Shown: piece after piece, positions 52,360 through 61,437 of the stretch
Layout: each line of letters opens with the position of its first letter
Numbering within the stretch: position 1 is the stretch's first letter
DNA from: SLNP01 sp964568875
Lineage (GTDB): Bacteria > Bacteroidota > Bacteroidia > Bacteroidales > VadinHA17
Direction: 5' to 3'
Length of the DNA stretch: 64,000 bases
NCBI GenBank assembly: GCA_964568875.1
Contig: CAZMSH010000007.1
Location: forward strand, 1 to 64,000
Notes under the pieces: generated by a model
Database searches by the model: none
What the model saw: the letters and a program-made list of their open reading frames with translations, nothing else
Told to the model about the DNA's origin: nothing
Made by a program: the position numbers and the translations under genes

Positions 52360-54174
52360 ATGAAAAAGTTAATCTTATTATCTGCTCTTTTATTAGTTCT
52401 GGCACCTCTGACTGCCCAAAGGTCAGCAGAAAAGGCTGATACACGTCTTAAAGGGCTGGATGCTCAGCTTGAGTCTCTGCTTAAGGATTGGAATGTAGCC
52501 GGTTTTTCTGTGGCAGTGGTTGAAAAAGACAGGGTTGTTTATTCAAAGGGATTCGGTTATCGCAACTATGAAAAAAAGCTGCCGGTGACGCCTGGTACTC
52601 TCTTTGCAATTGGTTCGTGCACAAAGGCATTTACCTCCTCGTTGCTGGGAGTACTGGCTGAAGAGGGAAAGGTGAAGCTTAATGAGAGTCCGATACTCTA
52701 TATTCCCCAGCTAAGGTTTTTCAACGATGAAATGGACAACCAGGTGACGATAACCGACCTGATGTGCCATCGTACAGGACTGCCCAGACATGATTACTCG
52801 TGGTATCTTTTCCCTTCTCCGTCAAGAGATGAACTCATTGAGAGAATAAGGCATCAGGAGCCATCCGCTGGGGTGCGGCAGGTATGGCAGTATAACAATT
52901 TCATGTTCTTCCTGCAGGGAGTGATAGCCGAAAATGTAACAGAGAAGAGCTGGGAGGAGAACATCAGAGAGAGGTTTTTCAAGCCTCTGGGCATGAATCA
53001 TTCCAACTTCACAATTGATGCCATGAAGGCAAGTGATAATGCTTCTCTTGGATACCGGGTGCGAAAAGACAGCTCGATTGCGTTGCAGGACTACTATCAG
53101 ATTCAGGGTCTTGGCGCTGCCGGAGCAATCAACAGCAGCGCTGATGAGATGGCAAACTGGCTTATAACATGGATAAACGGAGGCAAGTATGGTGAAGAAC
53201 AGGTGATTCCGGAATCATTTGTAAGGTCTGCCATCAGTTCCCAGATGGTGGCTTCTCCCGGACTGCCTTCTTCCGAGAACCCGGATCTGTTTATGACAAC
53301 TTATGGCTACGCCTGGATGATGTCGTCCTACAGGGGACATTACCTGGTGCAGCATGGTGGCAATATAGATGGATTTTCAGCATTGACATCTTTCTTCCCA
53401 ACAGACAGTCTGGGCATCGTTGTGCTGGTAAACCAGAACTCTTCTGCCGTACCTGGCCTGGTTCGCAATATAATTGCAGACCGTATGCTGAAACTGACGG
53501 CCAAAGACTGGAATAAGCAGCTCCTTCAGCAGAGGGAGAAATCTGTGAAGGCACAGCAGGAGGCTTTGAAGAAAGCCAGTTCCGATAAAAAACCCGGTAC
53601 TTCACCAACCCACTCACTTGATGAATATGCCGCAGTATATAGCCACCCGGGATACGGAGATTTTCAGATTCTGCTCTCAGGAGATTCCCTATATGCTGTA
53701 ACCCCGGCTCGCAGGATATGGCTCAGGCATTTGCATTATGACATTTTTGAGCCATTCGAGGTAACTCAGGAGGGAATTGACACAACTGCACCGCCACCAG
53801 CCCGGTTTAACTTTCGCACAGGTGACGATGGAAATATAGAAAGCCTGATGTTTGCAGTGGAGCCGGCACTGAAGCCTCACGAGTTTAGAAGGAAACTAGA
53901 GGAAATAGATGTTGACCCTGAAGAACTCTCAGCCTATGAAGGGGAATATGAACTCGCCGGAATGGTAGCAAAAGTATATGTCAAAAACGATACCACCCTG
54001 TACCTTTTTGTCCCAGGACAACCGGAGTATGAGCTTCAACCGATTGGAACAAACCTGTTTGCAATTAAGAGCCTTGAAGGATTCAGACTTGAATTTACCG
54101 TAGACAAAAATGGAGATATCGTATCTGTGATATTTATTCAACCTAACGGAAGATTTGAGGCGGTGAGGAAGTAA
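52360..54174 (+). CDS. Class C beta-lactamase-like serine hydrolase with DUF3471-like tail
   Basis: The 604-aa protein has a signal peptide (cleavage near PLTAQ). The penicillin-binding fold has SCTK (Ser86-Lys89 SxxK), a Tyr near 177 in QYNNFMF, and HGGNIDGF near 331. After residue 400 comes a Lys/Ala-rich linker and two beta-rich segments of the DUF3471 type that bind ligand or partner. Such enzymes are esterases, D-aminopeptidases or beta-lactamases; true antibiotic hydrolysis is not implied. Confidence 0.88.
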   Translation: MKKLILLSALLLVLAPLTAQRSAEKADTRLKGLDAQLESLLKDWNVAGFSVAVVEKDRVVYSKGFGYRNYEKKLPVTPGTLFAIGSCTKAFTSSLLGVLAEEGKVKLNESPILYIPQLRFFNDEMDNQVTITDLMCHRTGLPRHDYSWYLFPSPSRDELIERIRHQEPSAGVRQVWQYNNFMFFLQGVIAENVTEKSWEENIRERFFKPLGMNHSNFTIDAMKASDNASLGYRVRKDSSIALQDYYQIQGLGAAGAINSSADEMANWLITWINGGKYGEEQVIPESFVRSAISSQMVASPGLPSSENPDLFMTTYGYAWMMSSYRGHYLVQHGGNIDGFSALTSFFPTDSLGIVVLVNQNSSAVPGLVRNIIADRMLKLTAKDWNKQLLQQREKSVKAQQEALKKASSDKKPGTSPTHSLDEYAAVYSHPGYGDFQILLSGDSLYAVTPARRIWLRHLHYDIFEPFEVTQEGIDTTAPPPARFNFRTGDDGNIESLMFAVEPALKPHEFRRKLEEIDVDPEELSAYEGEYELAGMVAKVYVKNDTTLYLFVPGQPEYELQPIGTNLFAIKSLEGFRLEFTVDKNGDIVSVIFIQPNGRFEAVRK

Positions 54175-54322
54175 ACCCCCTGAAATTGAGGTTTCTGTGT
54201 CTAATTTTACCATTTCCTGAAGTCCGCGGTATTGTTCCTCAATCGTGCCGGCTTATAGTTATGCATTTTCAGGTTTATAACCTGGCTTGCGGTTAATCGT
54301 CGAAAAAAAAACCAAAGAAAAC

Positions 54323-54354
54323 TTGCATTACAAGAAAATAATATTTTATATTTG
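54323..54354 (+). promoter_or_regulatory. Promoter of the padR operon (TTG-N21-TATATTTG)
   Basis: TTG (54323-54325) and TATATTTG (54347-54354) are separated by 21 bases. The gene starts at 54387. AT-rich inverted stretches around 54357-54380 could be the PadR operator. Confidence 0.65.
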
Positions 54355-54386
54355 CAATATATAAGAAAGTAATATATATAAAAAGT

Positions 54387-54731
54387 ATGATATCAAGTGA
54401 ATTATTGAAGGGGTCGCTCAGAACAATAGTACTGAAGCTTCTGAAAGAGGAGGGACCGATGCACGGCTACGCCATAACCCGCAGGGTGGAGGAACTCACC
54501 GAAGGGAAAATAAAGCTCACCTACGGAGCGCTCTATCCCCTGCTGCACAAGCTCGAAAGCGAAAAGGTGCTGGTAACTACATCGGAGAACTACAACAACC
54601 GCATTCGCATAAGCTACAGCCTCACACCCGAGGGTCACTCGCTGGTTGCTGAGAAGATTAAGGAATTAAGGGAGTTTATCGATTCCCTGCATCAGATAAT
54701 AGATCTTAAACCCGGAATCAGCCATGCCTGA
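54387..54731 (+). CDS. PadR-family transcriptional regulator
   Basis: The 114-aa protein has the PadR winged helix: LKGSLRTIVLKLLKEEGPMHGYAITRRVEELTEGKIKLTYGALYPLLHKLESEKVL, then a dimerisation helix. PadR proteins repress neighbouring operons and respond to small molecules or envelope stress. Its stop overlaps the next start by 8 bases, consistent with an operon under its own control. Confidence 0.93.
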   Translation: MISSELLKGSLRTIVLKLLKEEGPMHGYAITRRVEELTEGKIKLTYGALYPLLHKLESEKVLVTTSENYNNRIRISYSLTPEGHSLVAEKIKELREFIDSLHQIIDLKPGISHA

Positions 54732-55740
54732 GCTTACACCGCGCGAGGTCGATATCATAAGCAATGCCGTCAGGGCGCAGGGTATTATCTATTCCCATCT
54801 TCCCGACGACCTTATTGACCATCTGTGCTGTGACGTCGAAAGCCTCATGCATGAGGGCTCCACCTTCACCGATGCCTTTGCCGCGGTCAGGCGAAAAATG
54901 GGATCATACCGCCGCCTGCGGGAAATTCAGGAAGAGACACTCTTCGCAGTAGACACTAAATACAGAAAGATGAAAACAACGATGAAAATCTCGGGCATCG
55001 CCGGAACAATCCTCTTCGGCCTTGCCTCATTGTTCAAGATCATGCACTGGCCTCTGGCCGGAGTAATGATGGTACTCGGAGCCATGACTCTGACACTTGC
55101 TTTCATGCCTTCAGCTCTCATGGTCCTCTGGAAGGAGACCCGCAGCAAGAAGAGGCTATTCCTCTTTATATCAACCTTTCTTGCAGCTCTCCTTACCATA
55201 GGCGGCATCCTCTTCAAGGTACAGCACTGGCCCGGCGCCGGCGTAATCATAACCTTATCAGGTGTGGTCACCATTTTTCTGCTGATGCCTGCCATCCTTC
55301 ACAGCGCTCTTGTCAGTCAGGAACGCAGGGCGGCACCTGTAGTATATATCATCGGCGCAATAGCCATAGTCTTATCCTTCACCGGATTTTTCTTCAAGCT
55401 GATGCACTGGCCGCTGGCCGGAATGCTGATAGTCACAGGCTTGCTGGTCCTCTTTCTCATCGCCTTCCCCTGGTATGTCATCACCACCATGAAGAATGAC
55501 ACCCATGTCAGGCCTGAGTTTATCTTTATGGTCGTCGGATCACTGGCAGTGCTTCTGCCTTTATCTCTCATGAATCTTAATCTGCAGGAGTACGACAAAA
55601 AGATAATGAACGAAATGACAGAAGACCTCAGCGTTCAACGCAACCCCGAAACGACTCTGCAACTCTCTGGAGCCTTTGAGGCTGTATCAGAGGAAAAGAT
55701 TGACAGCAAGGAGGGCGAAAAGGAAGTAATTACCAAATAA
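54724..55740 (+). CDS. HAAS-like membrane protein with three GldL-like FKxxHWP motifs
   Basis: The 338-aa protein begins with a helical HAAS-like signalling domain (1-80) as found downstream of PadR. Six or seven membrane segments follow. Three of them carry related motifs: FKIMHWPLAG near 100, FKVQHWPGAG near 163 and FKLMHWPLAG near 220. GldL of the gliding motor/type 9 secretion system has the single motif FKILHWPGA. Here it is repeated. Overlap with padR suggests a signal-responsive pair; function unknown. Confidence 0.8.
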   Translation: MPELTPREVDIISNAVRAQGIIYSHLPDDLIDHLCCDVESLMHEGSTFTDAFAAVRRKMGSYRRLREIQEETLFAVDTKYRKMKTTMKISGIAGTILFGLASLFKIMHWPLAGVMMVLGAMTLTLAFMPSALMVLWKETRSKKRLFLFISTFLAALLTIGGILFKVQHWPGAGVIITLSGVVTIFLLMPAILHSALVSQERRAAPVVYIIGAIAIVLSFTGFFFKLMHWPLAGMLIVTGLLVLFLIAFPWYVITTMKNDTHVRPEFIFMVVGSLAVLLPLSLMNLNLQEYDKKIMNEMTEDLSVQRNPETTLQLSGAFEAVSEEKIDSKEGEKEVITK

Positions 55741-55748
55741 ATAAGGCA

Positions 55749-56189
55749 ATGAAGACAAAGACATATATAACCGGATTGATAACCACGACACTGGTTTTTT
55801 TAGGAGCGACTTTCAAAGTTATGCACTGGCCCGGGGCGGGCAAACTGCTCACAACCGGAATAATCTTCCTCCTGTTCATCTTCCTTCCCCCGGCGCTGAT
55901 ATCGGGTTACAAGGGAGAAGGCAGAAAGGAGAGCCTGTCTCTCTATATAGTTACATATATTACCTGCCTCGTAACATTTGCGTCAATGCTGTTCAAGATC
56001 ATGCACTGGCCCGGAGCAGGCATCCTGCTTATTATTGCAATACCCTTCCCGTTTGTGGTGTTCCTTCCCGTTTACCTCTATATCACCGGGAAAAACGAAA
56101 GTCATAACATCTACAATACCGTGGCGGTGTTGTTCCTTCTGGTAGTTTTTTCTTCGCTGACAGCACTTCTTACCCTTAATGCCAGCTGA
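55749..56189 (+). CDS. Small membrane protein with two GldL-like FKxxHWPGAG motifs
   Basis: The 146-aa protein has four membrane segments and repeats the motif twice: FKVMHWPGAG near 24 and FKIMHWPGAG near 82. It follows the previous gene by 8 bases, and probably arose by duplication of one or two repeat units of that gene. Function unknown. Confidence 0.78.
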   Translation: MKTKTYITGLITTTLVFLGATFKVMHWPGAGKLLTTGIIFLLFIFLPPALISGYKGEGRKESLSLYIVTYITCLVTFASMLFKIMHWPGAGILLIIAIPFPFVVFLPVYLYITGKNESHNIYNTVAVLFLLVVFSSLTALLTLNAS

Positions 56190-56335
56190 TAACTATCATA
56201 AACTAACAAACAAAACAATAGTCAGAGTCGCTGGAATCAGTTATACCAGCCGGTTAAATATAGGATTCAGAGTTGTTTGCTGGCTGCTTTGGATATCAGG
56301 TTACTTATCGCACTTGAGGTAATAATGGATAAAGA

Positions 56336-56653
56336 TCAGACCCTCTTTGCCTTGACCCGAATGCTATATGAGGTAACTATTCCGACAGTCAGCACGCTGA
56401 TGAGTACATCACTGAATGTAAACTTAGTGACAATCTGACAATTACCATCGCCAGGTGTGTTCACATTCGTTCTGCCAATTGGTACTATACCCCAGAAAAG
56501 CCATAATTGCTTACCCTTGGCATAAGTATAATCGTTACCCCATGCCTCAGTGTAAGCACCAACGCTTGTCTTCGTCATAAGACAAGAAGGCAGTGTGGTT
56601 GTCAGTAGCATTACCACAGCCAGTAACAGAGCAAGAGACTTGATTTTCTTCAT
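56336..56653 (-). CDS. Small lipoprotein, copy A of a duplicated pair (Bor-like?)
   Basis: The 105-aa protein has a lipoprotein signal ending LPSC (Cys 24) and a conserved body with QLWLFWGIVPIGRTNVNT and LTVGIVTSYSIRVKAKRV. The ending resembles the Bor/Iss superfamily (serum-resistance lipoproteins) only loosely. A second copy at 59018 is about 92% identical. Downstream of the phosphatase gene. Confidence 0.75.
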   Translation of the reverse strand: MKKIKSLALLLAVVMLLTTTLPSCLMTKTSVGAYTEAWGNDYTYAKGKQLWLFWGIVPIGRTNVNTPGDGNCQIVTKFTFSDVLISVLTVGIVTSYSIRVKAKRV

Positions 56654-56779
56654 TTTGCAGGTAGTTATTTGGTCATCTGAACCCGGGTTGTTTTGTTGTT
56701 ATTAATAATTATGGCTCAAGTTATAAAATTTACCGGATCTGTAATCTTTTTACAGACTCTTTGAACGCGGTCTATTTTA

Positions 56780-58393
56780 TTACTGCTCTATTACTGCCGG
56801 TCTCTCTCTTATCTGAAGGTAATGATGGCCTTTATAGGAAAACCATTCGTCGGTTGATTCTACAGATAACTGGTACACTCCCGGTTTAAGAGTGCCTACA
56901 TTAACTGTGGCTTCCCAGAGGTGAGGCGTTGCTACCGGTCTTGAAAGCCGGCGCCACGGAACGGCTCCGAGTTCGGCTTCTCTCTCAACGACTCTGTGAA
57001 GAACCGAGTCGGTACGGATTACATTGTTCATATTTATCCACTCCTCCTGTCCGCTGATTTTCATCCTTACATTAGCCGTTGGCAATGCATTGAAAATATT
57101 GGCTGTTACTGTGACCGACGGCAGTTCTCCTTCGGTAATGGCTGCGGGGGCATCAATATGCATCTGAAAGTCAGCCGGGCGCCGTGCTCCCTGCCATTGC
57201 AGCTTCCAGTCGTTGCCGGTGATATGCAGCCAGCAATAGCCGGTGGGTGTTCCGTCAGACTGCATTGAATGGGGTATACCATATTCATCGGGAGCGCCTG
57301 TCCACCAGCTGCCGCATGTGGTTCCGACGCTGATCATATGATGAGGGGTATCACCGTGGTAGCCGTCAGCAGCATCGACCATGTGATGGTAATGCCGGTG
57401 TGTATGAGCAGCAAGGGATACACTGTTGGGGTGACCGGCCAGTATTTCGAAGAAAGCAGTTTTTTCAGCATCGTCGTACCATGCTGTTGATCCGGCAAAA
57501 GGGATATGAGTCAGTATTACCAGCAATTGACCGGGATCAATCCGCTGTACCTCGTTACGGAAAAACTCCAGCTGATCGGCACCCAGTCCGGTGCGGTATC
57601 GCCTGCCTGTTTCATCAACAAGCCACCTGACCGTATTCAGAACCACAAAGTGGGATGGTCCCCAGGTAAATGAATAGTAATCAGGCCCGAAAGTGCGGTA
57701 CCATGAACCCATCGCATCTCTCTGGGTATCTCCTGTAAAGTCAAGGTCATGGTTCCCCGGTATATATATCCATGGAATACCGAGAGAAGCAATAGAACCT
57801 GTCAGGTGGTTGTAGATGTTCAGATTGTCGAATACGATATCGCCCAGTGTAAGGCCAAAGGAAGCCTGGGTTCCTGCAAGTTCAGCAATGATATCCTTTT
57901 CTATATATTCAATTTCACGGTCGTTGCGTGGTTGGGTGTCTCCGAATACCAGGACTTTCAGGTTGGCGGGTTCGGTATTGCGGTAGAGAGGGAAATTAAC
58001 CGCTCCGGTAATGGGTTCCGTTGGTTCGAGTCCCTGATACCTGGTTCCCGTTGCGCCTGCCGGCATGTTTAGCCTGTAGAATTGCGGAATATTCCTGCTG
58101 TCAGCCGGGAACCGGTAGCCACGGGGCTTGATAACAAATATTGCGCAGTCATCACGCAGAGGAAGCTTGTAAATTCCGTTTCGGTCAGTTACGGTCACAT
58201 CCCTGCCATTGGAAACAGCTACTCCTTTTATCGGTTTGTCCTTGCGTGCGTCCCATGCACCATTCTCATTGGCATCAAGATAAACTATGCCGGTAACCTC
58301 TCCGGGCGCCGCAACAGGCTCAGCGGTGTTACGGCATGCGGTTGCTGTCAATATCATCACAACAGCAATCAGAAGGATAGAATTGTTTTTCAT
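56780..58393 (-). CDS. Exported calcineurin-like phosphoesterase (MetallophosN/C architecture)
   Basis: The 537-aa protein has a lipoprotein signal (LTATACRN). An N-terminal beta domain (MetallophosN-like, GIVYLDANENGAWD) precedes the metal site: LVFGDTQ near 150, LGDIVFDN near 185, YIPGNHDLD near 215, ILTHIPF near 298 and LAAHTHRHYHH near 333. A C-terminal beta domain (MetallophosC) follows. It hydrolyses phosphoesters in the periplasm. A fragment of its C terminus is repeated at 59471-59546. Confidence 0.9.
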   Translation of the reverse strand: MKNNSILLIAVVMILTATACRNTAEPVAAPGEVTGIVYLDANENGAWDARKDKPIKGVAVSNGRDVTVTDRNGIYKLPLRDDCAIFVIKPRGYRFPADSRNIPQFYRLNMPAGATGTRYQGLEPTEPITGAVNFPLYRNTEPANLKVLVFGDTQPRNDREIEYIEKDIIAELAGTQASFGLTLGDIVFDNLNIYNHLTGSIASLGIPWIYIPGNHDLDFTGDTQRDAMGSWYRTFGPDYYSFTWGPSHFVVLNTVRWLVDETGRRYRTGLGADQLEFFRNEVQRIDPGQLLVILTHIPFAGSTAWYDDAEKTAFFEILAGHPNSVSLAAHTHRHYHHMVDAADGYHGDTPHHMISVGTTCGSWWTGAPDEYGIPHSMQSDGTPTGYCWLHITGNDWKLQWQGARRPADFQMHIDAPAAITEGELPSVTVTANIFNALPTANVRMKISGQEEWINMNNVIRTDSVLHRVVEREAELGAVPWRRLSRPVATPHLWEATVNVGTLKPGVYQLSVESTDEWFSYKGHHYLQIRERPAVIEQ

Positions 58394-58461
58394 GGTTTAC
58401 GTTTTAATCATGGCACCAAGATAGGAAACCAATATTAAATGAAAGTTAAATAGGAGAGGGA

Positions 58462-58546
58462 TTATTTACTAATGTAAACCCCGTCGCCGGTTCCGATCCA
58501 TACTCTTTTGTCAGTAGCCTGCGAAATGGTGAAGACAGTTGGCAAT
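58462..58546 (-). pseudogene. 3' end fragment of a beta-propeller gene
   Basis: The minus strand reads VFTISQATDKRVWIGTGDGVYISK-stop, nearly identical to the end of the propeller protein at 63240 (VFTIEQAPDNGIWIGTGDG...). Upstream sequence is unrelated (rmuC relic), so only the last 26 codons remain. Confidence 0.8.
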
Positions 58547-58960
58547 CTATTCGATGTCTTTGTCGCTGGTTTCGGCGTCGGTGATTTCAGGAAGTATCAG
58601 TTTTGTTTCGGCGGAACCAAGGGCATCAACACTGCGCAGTCTCTTCTGAATGGCTCTGCTGCGAACACCAACTACATCTTCCAGCTATCCAAGGCCCTTA
58701 CGGATGTTGCCCTGCGCTTTCTGTAGCTTCTCATCTACCATCACCCTGATGTTCTCAAGCTTTTCCTCAGTGGTCTTTACCAGGTTGTTCTGCTTCTCAT
58801 TGAGCAGGGAGAATTTTTCGCGCTGCAGGTCATTGAATGCCTGAACATTCTTGTCGAACGTCTCCTGGAATCCCCTGAAGGTAACAGTAAGCGTCTCCAT
58901 CAGCTCTTTGCGGTTATCGCGTGCCAGGTTGGAACTCTCGTTATGAATGAAAATTTGCAC
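58547..58960 (-). pseudogene. rmuC: rmuC relic with internal deletion and premature stop
   Basis: The first part (FQETFDKNVQAFNDLQREKFSLL..., then EKLENIRVMVDEKLQK) matches the coiled-coil of RmuC. It is joined directly to the normal C-terminal end (GNIRKGL-stop-LEDVVGVRSRAIQKRLRSVD) in the same frame with an in-frame TAG between. The catalytic centre is missing, so it is not a functional recombination nuclease. Confidence 0.75.
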
Positions 58961-59017
58961 TAAATTAAGGAATCGGCTAAACTGCTGGTTTGCTCATTTG
59001 CTTATTTACCCATTAAC

Positions 59018-59335
59018 CTATACCCTCTTTGCCTTTACCCTTATGCTATATGAAGTTACAATTCCAAGAGTCAGCGCGCTGATAAGCACATCGCTGAAGT
59101 TAAACTTGGTGATAATCTGACAATTACCGTCTCCGGGTGTGTTTACGTTAGTTCGGCCGATGGGAACTATTCCCCAGAAAAGCCAGAGTTGCTTTCCCTT
59201 GGCATAGGTGTAATCGCTACCCCATGACTCAGTATATGCACCAACGCTTGTCTTGGTCATCAGGCATGAAGGCAGGGTGGTTGTCAAAAGCATTACTACA
59301 GCGAGTAACAAGGCAAAAGACTTGATTTTCTTCAT
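59018..59335 (-). CDS. Small lipoprotein, copy B of a duplicated pair
   Basis: The 105-aa protein differs from copy A (56336) at about eight positions, mostly conservative (for example EAWGND to ESWGSD, VTKFTF to ITKFNF). The upstream spacer is also related. Copy B is next to the phosphatase fragment at 59471, which shows both moved together. Confidence 0.75.
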   Translation of the reverse strand: MKKIKSFALLLAVVMLLTTTLPSCLMTKTSVGAYTESWGSDYTYAKGKQLWLFWGIVPIGRTNVNTPGDGNCQIITKFNFSDVLISALTLGIVTSYSIRVKAKRV

Positions 59336-59470
59336 TTTGTAGGTAGTTATTTGTGATTACGAACCGGAGTAAATCTTTTATTCTTTCCAATTATAGCTCA
59401 ATATAGGAAATTCAACGGATATGCCGTCTTTACTGCCTTGTTTTAATTCAGTCTTTGCTGCCTGCCTGGG

Positions 59471-59546
59471 TTGACGGTACTTCCACCGGCTTAAGAGCGG
59501 GCACATCAACCGTGGCTTCCCACAAATGATGAGTAGCAACCGGTCC
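59471..59546 (-). pseudogene. Fragment of the phosphoesterase C-terminal end
   Basis: The minus strand encodes GPVATHHLWEATVDVPALKP, matching RPVATPHLWEATVNVGTLKP of the phosphoesterase at 56780. It lies directly behind the aldehyde oxidoreductase stop. Confidence 0.75.
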
Positions 59547-59547
59547 A

Positions 59548-61437
59548 TTAATGAAACTCTCTCAGGCTTTCATGTATGCCTTTGTGTATTTCAAACCAGA
59601 ACTGCAGTGCAGCTTCAAACTTATCCTCCTCAAAGGCCTTTATCCAGTAATCCAGTTCCTGGTCGCGTAAGTTATCTTCATCAGCTTTCTTGCGCAAAAA
59701 CATGAACAGGAAGTCTACATTGCGTTCAGACTCCCAGAATATAGATGCATTACGGCTGTTAATACGGGTAGCTGTAAGCTTCAGATTTTGTATGAATTTT
59801 TCTTTCATGCCATAGAGTTCTTCAATAACATCGGGCATTATCTCTTCGGCCCAAGCACGGTGAAAACGGCAGAACCCGAGGTTGTCCATCATCAGTTCCA
59901 TAACCATGCGTCGGGCGCTCTGGCGTCCCAACTCACGCGGGGGTATGAAATCCTTGCCATACACCATGTAATACTTGCCCATGATGGCCATAGGAGACAA
60001 TACTCCGGGTGTCCAGTACTGATTTGGAACCATCCATCCCTGACGTGCAAATCCGATGTGCACGAAACGATCCATTACGCCTATACCTTTGGCACGTGAG
60101 AGGTGTCGGGCGAGCTTCCTTGCCCCCTGCTTCAAATTGATTAATCCCCCTTGTTTAACAATCTCGTCAAGCATCGCCGAACCAATATATGCGTTGTGCA
60201 TCGAGTCGTTAACAACATCAAAGCCATCGGGTGAAAACTTTGGAACAGCATCTGCTCCCAGTTCTTTGGGACTGATCAGGCCGTCGGCCATACATTCCAT
60301 CAGCCAGGCCAGTACTCCTCCTACAGATATGGCATCAAAGCCATAGGTGTCAGCCTTGCCGTTTAGCAGTTCAGCGGCGCGCTGGTCAAACACACCGCAT
60401 AACGGACCCAGAGATTGATAGGGCTCATAGTCCTTTTTGTATTCCCCTTGCATCTTTTTGCACACGGCCACACATGGTTCTCCGCAATTCTTTTGCTGTT
60501 TTGTTTCAATCGTCTCCTCATTGAACTGTTTGAGGTAGTGATCAACGATAAACCTCTGATGCAGATCAAGGCGTTCCTCCTTTGTCATGAATATTGTCCT
60601 GTAATTGAATGCTATGATCCTTTCGTTTACCGTTGCGAAGTTTACTCCAAAGGTGCCACCGGTGTTAAAATCAGGGTCGTAACGGTATTTCGTTGTCGCT
60701 TCCAGGTCTTTTGCTGCCATTTTCTTCTCATAGCGGTCATGAAACCATTCATCGGCCACTCTCCGGTCACGGAAATCCTCATCAACCCAGGTGCCACCGT
60801 AAATTATCCCGATAATGCCATGTTGCTGTAAAAGCTTGGTTCCAAACCCACCACGACCAGCCCAGCAATCAACGGGCGTAAGCTCTCCTTTTTTTACAGG
60901 CGCCGATGCAATGGCACCAATGTCTGTATAAAGGGCAGCCGGGCCGACAGCCAATACCCGTGGGTCTTTTTCGTACCGCAGAGAGTACTGATCGAGGGCA
61001 TGCTGCATAACCCCGTATATTCCTCCTCTTCCTGATTGCCACAGGGAATACGGATCAGTGGGGTAGAGCTCCACTTCAACCTCTTCGCCATGATTACGAT
61101 TCAGGTACAGGATAGAAGGTGCTTCAGCCTTGCCGATTATGGAAAAAAGGTTAATACCCAGATTGTCAAATACCAGGGCAGCACCTCCCATTGAGGAGAT
61201 GAAAAAGCCATGCCATGATGGTGAGATGCCGCTGAATATCAGCCTGTTTGATCCGGGGAAGATACTTCCTGCCAACAGGCCGCCTCCGATATTCAGGCTG
61301 TTATGTTTGTGTGCCAGGTGAATGCCAAGGTCAACGGGACCAAAAAATGAGCCGACAGGAAATTTGTTGATACGGTAATATCCGTTTGATGCATCAATCA
61401 TCAGCACTCTCAGATGCGTTTCTTTTGGCTCCATCAT
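59548..61437 (-). CDS. Tungsten-type aldehyde ferredoxin oxidoreductase
   Basis: The 629-aa protein shows AOR domains in order: N-terminal domain with GPVDLGIHL and GGGLLAGSIFPGSNRLIFSGISP, SSMGGAALVFDNLG near 80, then the Cys motif NCGEPCVAVCKKM near 316 and LCGVFDQ near 346, which hold the 4Fe-4S cluster. These enzymes oxidise aldehydes to acids with ferredoxin, using a bispterin W cofactor. Its start overlaps the GNAT/nitrilase gene by 4 bases, so the two work together. Confidence 0.92.
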   Translation of the reverse strand: MMEPKETHLRVLMIDASNGYYRINKFPVGSFFGPVDLGIHLAHKHNSLNIGGGLLAGSIFPGSNRLIFSGISPSWHGFFISSMGGAALVFDNLGINLFSIIGKAEAPSILYLNRNHGEEVEVELYPTDPYSLWQSGRGGIYGVMQHALDQYSLRYEKDPRVLAVGPAALYTDIGAIASAPVKKGELTPVDCWAGRGGFGTKLLQQHGIIGIIYGGTWVDEDFRDRRVADEWFHDRYEKKMAAKDLEATTKYRYDPDFNTGGTFGVNFATVNERIIAFNYRTIFMTKEERLDLHQRFIVDHYLKQFNEETIETKQQKNCGEPCVAVCKKMQGEYKKDYEPYQSLGPLCGVFDQRAAELLNGKADTYGFDAISVGGVLAWLMECMADGLISPKELGADAVPKFSPDGFDVVNDSMHNAYIGSAMLDEIVKQGGLINLKQGARKLARHLSRAKGIGVMDRFVHIGFARQGWMVPNQYWTPGVLSPMAIMGKYYMVYGKDFIPPRELGRQSARRMVMELMMDNLGFCRFHRAWAEEIMPDVIEELYGMKEKFIQNLKLTATRINSRNASIFWESERNVDFLFMFLRKKADEDNLRDQELDYWIKAFEEDKFEAALQFWFEIHKGIHESLREFH

